Source of the DNA: DATKXU01 sp035528905
Lineage (GTDB): Bacteria; Armatimonadota; UBA5829; DTJY01
Direction of reading: 5' to 3'
DNA: 47,246 nt
Assembly: GCA_035528905.1 (NCBI GenBank)
Contig: DATKXU010000020.1
Span: forward strand, 1-47,246
Of the stretch, positions 43,573-47,246 are shown one piece after another. Position numbers and translations under genes: made by a program. Position 1 is the first letter of the stretch. Each line of letters starts with the position of its first letter. The notes beneath the pieces are model-generated. The model was given only the letters and a program-made list of their open reading frames with translations. It did not search any database and was not told the origin of the DNA.

Positions 43573-43594
43573 CCTGGATTATTCCGAGCATGGT

Positions 43595-43666
43595 GTCATT
43601 CTGAGTCCTGCGGACGAAGAATCTATTCACTGCCGCGGATAGATCCTTCACTTCGTTCAGGATGAC
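43595..43666. repeat. imperfect long inverted repeat (REP-like)
   Basis: GTCAT-TCTGA with GAAGAATCTA (43595-43625) mirrors TAGATCCTTC with CAG-ATGAC (43640-43666). The central parts are GTCCTGCGGAC (a small hairpin) and ACTTCGTTC. It resembles a widespread bacterial intergenic palindrome built on TCATTCTGAG and GAAGAATCT. Confidence 0.75.
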
Positions 43667-43738
43667 GATAGCGGCAGGCGCGTTCGTGTGTTGGCAGGGC
43701 TGGCCTTTGCTTTCGGTGACTGCGGTGAGGGAAATAGC

Positions 43739-44503
43739 ATGGCGATAGACATCCGGGTGAATTTCAGCGAGCATGACGGCTTGGGGCGGCCTTTCGGCGT
43801 GGAAGGCGTCCTCAAGGCGATGCAGAAGCACAACATCGAGCGAGCGGTGCTGGTGCCCTGCATGGCGGTGGATTCCGACTTCCGGCTGGGCAACAAGGAA
43901 CTCTTCGATGCAATAAAGTCCGAAGACCGGCTGTTCGGCTACCTTGCGGTGAATCCAAACTATCCGGACGAGTCCATCCGGCTGATGCGTTCTGCGATGA
44001 GCTCGCCGAAGTTCCTTGCCGTCGCATTGTTCCAAGGAGCGTCCACGCCGTACCCGAATACTGACGATTACCGCGAGATACTGAACGCGCACCGGCGGTT
44101 TGCGAAGCCGGTTTTCTTGCATACCCCGCATGCCGAGGCAGTCGCCGCGGCCGAGCAAATGGCTGCGGAGTTCCCCGGCATCAAGTTCGTCTTCGGCTCC
44201 ATGGGTGGAGACGAATGGAAGCGCGCGATGACCTCCAGCCCTCTGCTGAACGTGCTGCTGGAGACTTCCGGCTCGTTCGATGCAGAGAAGATCGAGGAGG
44301 CGGTGGAGCATTTCGGCGCTCATCGTGTGCTCTACGGAAGCAACTTGCCTTTCTCCGACCCAGCATCCATGCTGGCGCTAATCCAGAGCAGCGAGCTGTC
44401 CGAGGACTCGATGGAAGGGATTCTCGGCGGCAACGCGAAGCGGCTCTTCGCTATGGAGACCGGCGCGCCGGAGCAGCCGCCCGAGGAGCAGAGCTCCAGT
44501 TGA
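43739..44503 (+). CDS. amidohydrolase-2-fold protein lacking most metal ligands (2)
   Basis: A 254-residue relative of the preceding protein. The N-terminal motif is AIDIRVNFSEHD instead of IDxHxH. The strand-5 His is kept (KPVFLHTPH), the strand-6 position is VFGSMGG (normally His before MGG), and the usual GSDxP is RVLYGSNLPFSDP, so the catalytic Asp is Asn. The family ending ILGGNAKRLFAM is present, followed by a Glu/Pro/Ser-rich tail. GAGGG lies 8 nt upstream of ATG 43739; the longer frame starting at 43688 is not supported. The two tandem copies differ strongly from each other, so the duplication is old or they were recruited separately. Confidence 0.78.
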   Translation: MAIDIRVNFSEHDGLGRPFGVEGVLKAMQKHNIERAVLVPCMAVDSDFRLGNKELFDAIKSEDRLFGYLAVNPNYPDESIRLMRSAMSSPKFLAVALFQGASTPYPNTDDYREILNAHRRFAKPVFLHTPHAEAVAAAEQMAAEFPGIKFVFGSMGGDEWKRAMTSSPLLNVLLETSGSFDAEKIEEAVEHFGAHRVLYGSNLPFSDPASMLALIQSSELSEDSMEGILGGNAKRLFAMETGAPEQPPEEQSSS

Positions 44504-44860
44504 TGGTTGCGAGTCACGGCATAGTGGTGAACCAGGGAAAGAACGTCCAACGCCGAACATCGAACGTCCAATCCGCCGCGGCGGAAACGTCCAACGTCTC
44601 TTACTCGTGAATCAATCCGCGTGTGGGTAAATCCACACGCTAATCTCACAAACCCCCGCCTGCGGCGGGGCTGTCCTGGAATGCCTCTGCGTGCGGGAGG
44701 ACTCTTGGTAGCCGCAGCCTTTACGGCTGCGTTGTCATGGGCGCAGGCATGAAGCCTGCGGCTACCTTATGCCTCGGGGGTTTCCGCCCCGGCAGGACCC
44801 GAAACTTGGAACCTGAGACTTGGAACTCGCCCCAATGTCTGATGAGCAAGGAAGCTCTGG
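44504..44860. repeat. gene-free stretch packed with dispersed repeats and REP-like hairpins
   Basis: It contains AACGTCCAACGCCGAACATCG and CCGCCGCGGCGG with AAACGTCCAACGTC (44541-44600), GCGTGTGG-GTAAAT-CCACACGC (44619-44640), and CCCCGCC-TGC-GGCGGGG (44654-44670). A double hairpin at 44708-44765 has an outer GTAGCCGCAG / CTGCGGCTAC pair enclosing CGCAGCC / GGCTGCG and CGCAGGC / GCCTGCG. A GAAACTTGGAACCTGAGACTT tract follows (44801-44829). No promoter was recognised for the gene that follows. Confidence 0.75.
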
Positions 44861-47246
44861 ATGCGCAACTGGATCACCAGAATTCTGATTGGGGTTGTCG
44901 CTGTGTGCGCGCTGGCTGCGGATGCACGTCCGGACGCGAAGGTGCTCGCCGAATGGAACTTCGATTCGCTGGCCGACGCTTGGACCGCGAATTCGTCCGT
45001 CAAGGACCTCGCTGTGCGGGATGGATGTCTCTGCGGGCGCTCTGTGGGACGCGATCCCGTACTGGTCGGCCCGCTTTTCGAGATACCGGCTGATACGTAC
45101 CAGTATGTGGAAATCCGCATGCGCTCCACGGCTTCCGGTACAGGCGAGCTTTTCTGGACCAATACGACCGAGGACCCATATGGAGGCTTTCGATCGCAGT
45201 GCTGCCAGAAGATCGAGTACATGGGCGGCGACTTCCATACCTACCGAGTCTTCCCGTTCTGGCAGGATTTGGGAAAGGTCATTCGCCTTAGGCTCGACCC
45301 ACCGGAGGATGCCGAGTTTGCGCTGGATTACATCAGGATAGCTGAACTTCCAGCTCCCGCCTCGAAGTCGGCGGTTTTCGACTTTACAAAGCCCGGCCGG
45401 GTCTGGCTCTCCGCGGATGATCCCCAACCGTCGGCATCTCCCGATGGCATTTCGCTTTCCGGCCCGGGGGAGAAGTTCATCATATCGCCGAAGCTCGATC
45501 TGGATTCCGAGTCTTATCCATGGCTCGGCATGATGATCCGGTCAGGCGGCGCGGATTACGCGGTCTTTCAATGGCTGTCCAACAAGCTGCGCGGCCTGCA
45601 GTCGCTCACCGTTCCGCTGAAGCCCGATGACGCCTGGCACGTCTACAACATTCCGACGGAGCAGGCGACGGATTGGCTCGGCAGGATTCAGGTATTGGCC
45701 CTGCGAATCAGCCCCGCCGAAGGACGACGCGCTGAAATTCGGCTCGCCGGAGCCGGCGCGAAGCCGATGGGCCAGGCGGATCTCGATATCAAGCACTTCG
45801 GGTTCAAAGACACGGTGAACAGAGCCGGAACCGGGAAGCCTGCCGTCGTCCAGGCACGGATCGCGAATGCCGGAGGCGAGCCTGCGCGGGATATCTCCGC
45901 TGTCTTGAAGGGTGTGCCTGCTGCGGGCGCTTCCATGCGAACCATCGCCCGATTGAAGCCCGGTCAGTCTAAGCTGCTTACGTGGAAAGTCAAATCCCCG
46001 GTGACGGCGGGAACCTCCGATGCACTCCTCGACATCCAGGGCGAATCCGTGAAGGCGGCTGCGCGGGCGACTTTGCGCTGGGATCCGCCCGTGCGGGCCG
46101 AGCGATCCGCCTATGTGCCTGAACCGCAGCCGGTGAGGGGCGAATACGAGGTCGGTATATACTACTATCCCGGCTGGCATACGTATACGCGCTGGAGCGT
46201 GCTGGACGATTTCCCCGAAAGGCGTCCCGTTCTCGGCTATTACCCCGAGGGCGCTCCGGAGGTGACGGACTGGGAGATCAAATGGATGGTCGAGCACGGG
46301 ATCACGTTCATCGTTTACGACTGGTACTGGTCCGCCGGCTCTCGTCTACTCGAACACGGCATCCATCAGGGCTACTTCAATGCCAGGTACCGCGATAAGA
46401 TCAAGTTTTGCCTCCTGTGGGCCAACCATAACCCTCCTGGGACGGCGTCCGCCGAGGACGTGGTCGCCGTCACCAATTATTGGCTGGACAACTACTTCCT
46501 CAGGCCGGAGTACTTCAAGATCGGCGGCAAGCCGGTGGTCATAATATTCTCCCCGCACAGGCTCACCGAAGACATGGGCCCCGAGGCGGTGAGGCAGGCA
46601 TTCGATAAGTCGAGGGAGATGGCGAAAGCCCGCGGGCTGCCGGGCATCTATTTCGCGGCGTGTATGTACCCCGTCCCGGCGCACTCGGCGCGGGTAAAGG
46701 CTCTGGAGCAGGAGGGGTACGATGCCCTTACGGGATACAACTATCCCTGGGCGGGTGATAAGGGGCGGATGCGCGCTCCGTATGACGACCTGGTGACCGG
46801 CTATCAGGAGTTCTGGAACTTGATCGCGGACAGCTCCAGTCTCCGCTATATACCGGTGACAGAGCCGGGATGGGATTCACGCCCCTGGGACGGCCCGAAC
46901 GCCCGCGTCCGAACCGGCAAGACGCCGGCGAAGTTCAGGAAAATGCTGGAGAACGCGAAGCAGTTCGTCGAGCGGCGAAATCCGGACGCCGAGCCGAAGG
47001 TAGTGCTCATCGAGGCGTGGAACGAGTTCGGCGAGGGCGACTACGTCGAGCCGCATAAGGAGTACGGGTTCGAGTATCTGGATGCGATTCGGGAGGCGTT
47101 CACCTCAGCCCCTGCGGAGCACGCGGACCTCGTCCCCCAGGACGTCGGCTTAGGGCCATACGACCTTCCGAAGCCGAATCCCGTGACCGCCTGGGAGTTT
47201 GACGATCCGAATTCGCCCGGCTGGGACGCGGTTCAGGCCTTGGCCC
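44861..47246 (+). CDS. exported GH99/WbsX-like glycoside hydrolase (3' end cut off)
   Basis: Translated from ATG 44861, the frame stays open to the window edge (795 codons). AAGGAAG lies 6 nt upstream. A signal peptide (WITRILIGVVAVCALAADA) is followed by two beta-sandwich regions (~25-170 and ~180-290, carbohydrate-binding-like) and an Ig-like linker (~305-400). A catalytic-type TIM barrel comes next: VGIYYYPGWHTYTRW, HGITFIVYDWYW, KFCLLWANHNP, KPVVIIFSP and IEAWNEFGEGDYVEPH. That set of motifs is characteristic of WbsX / GH99-like proteins related to endo-alpha-mannosidases. A further beta module seems to begin at the edge (TAWEFDDPNSPGWD resembles the N-terminal WNFDSLADAW). With the GH38 enzyme it hints at mannose-glycan use. 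Confidence 0.82.
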   Translation, partial: MRNWITRILIGVVAVCALAADARPDAKVLAEWNFDSLADAWTANSSVKDLAVRDGCLCGRSVGRDPVLVGPLFEIPADTYQYVEIRMRSTASGTGELFWTNTTEDPYGGFRSQCCQKIEYMGGDFHTYRVFPFWQDLGKVIRLRLDPPEDAEFALDYIRIAELPAPASKSAVFDFTKPGRVWLSADDPQPSASPDGISLSGPGEKFIISPKLDLDSESYPWLGMMIRSGGADYAVFQWLSNKLRGLQSLTVPLKPDDAWHVYNIPTEQATDWLGRIQVLALRISPAEGRRAEIRLAGAGAKPMGQADLDIKHFGFKDTVNRAGTGKPAVVQARIANAGGEPARDISAVLKGVPAAGASMRTIARLKPGQSKLLTWKVKSPVTAGTSDALLDIQGESVKAAARATLRWDPPVRAERSAYVPEPQPVRGEYEVGIYYYPGWHTYTRWSVLDDFPERRPVLGYYPEGAPEVTDWEIKWMVEHGITFIVYDWYWSAGSRLLEHGIHQGYFNARYRDKIKFCLLWANHNPPGTASAEDVVAVTNYWLDNYFLRPEYFKIGGKPVVIIFSPHRLTEDMGPEAVRQAFDKSREMAKARGLPGIYFAACMYPVPAHSARVKALEQEGYDALTGYNYPWAGDKGRMRAPYDDLVTGYQEFWNLIADSSSLRYIPVTEPGWDSRPWDGPNARVRTGKTPAKFRKMLENAKQFVERRNPDAEPKVVLIEAWNEFGEGDYVEPHKEYGFEYLDAIREAFTSAPAEHADLVPQDVGLGPYDLPKPNPVTAWEFDDPNSPGWDAVQALA

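Overview
The window looks like chromosomal DNA from a GC-rich, probably Gram-negative-type, uncultured bacterium. It encodes diaminopimelate epimerase, MurJ, a Wzx-type O-unit flippase, many exported proteins and several carbohydrate-active enzymes. Classical TTGACA / TATAAT promoters and clear AGGAGG-type ribosome binding sites are common, with ATG, GTG and TTG starts. The mix of exported repeat proteins, glycoside hydrolases and patchy text-like intergenic repeats reminded me of Armatimonadota-like or related uncultured lineages, but that placement is a guess from gene content only.

Layout. 1-6081 (minus): acyl-CoA dehydrogenase (cut by the window edge), an HMGL/DRE-TIM aldolase, dapF, an unrecognised coiled-coil protein and a metallophosphoesterase. 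6527-9074: an exported protein (minus), a glycerophosphodiester phosphodiesterase (plus), and a YtxH / DUF948-like envelope pair (minus). 9274-9420: a promoter and a CAT-anticodon tRNA. 9501-12689: acylphosphatase, a first exported WNL-repeat protein, IolB and a xylose-isomerase-like TIM barrel. 13090-16574: a frameshifted multicopper oxidase and an exported HAF-type repeat protein. 16879-22744: GH38 alpha-mannosidase, cysteine desulfurase and MurJ. 22809-25844: a lower-GC accessory island with a transposase remnant, a HigB / HigA-ImmA / third-protein toxin-antitoxin-like operon, a small frameshifted antisense gene and an ASCH protein. 26119-35553: a polysaccharide cluster (GT2, GT4, flippase, GT39-like), a large exported glycoside hydrolase with nested binding modules, and a second WNL protein. 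35598-38271 (minus): an exported coiled-coil protein and an NSS sodium symporter with an overlapping tiny membrane protein. 38806-47246 (plus): a subtilase, apgM, two amidohydrolase-fold proteins lacking the usual metal ligands, and a GH99/WbsX-like exported protein running off the end.

The most unusual layer is not a gene. Several families of short degenerate direct repeats and palindromes (AACCTGAAACCTGG-like, ACTCGTACTC plus CGTGATGCGTGAT-like, GGGAGACTGGGAGAATGGG-like, GCGGATTGCGGATT-like, AACGTCCAACGTCC with CCGCCGCGGCGG, and REP-like hairpins) are scattered through most intergenic gaps. In places they have entered coding sequence: inside the metallophosphoesterase, at the 3' end of dapF and at the 5' end of the cysteine desulfurase. 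Two single-base frameshifts (multicopper oxidase and the small antisense gene) may be real decay or assembly errors. Several promoters lie so close to their start codons that the transcripts should be leaderless or nearly so.
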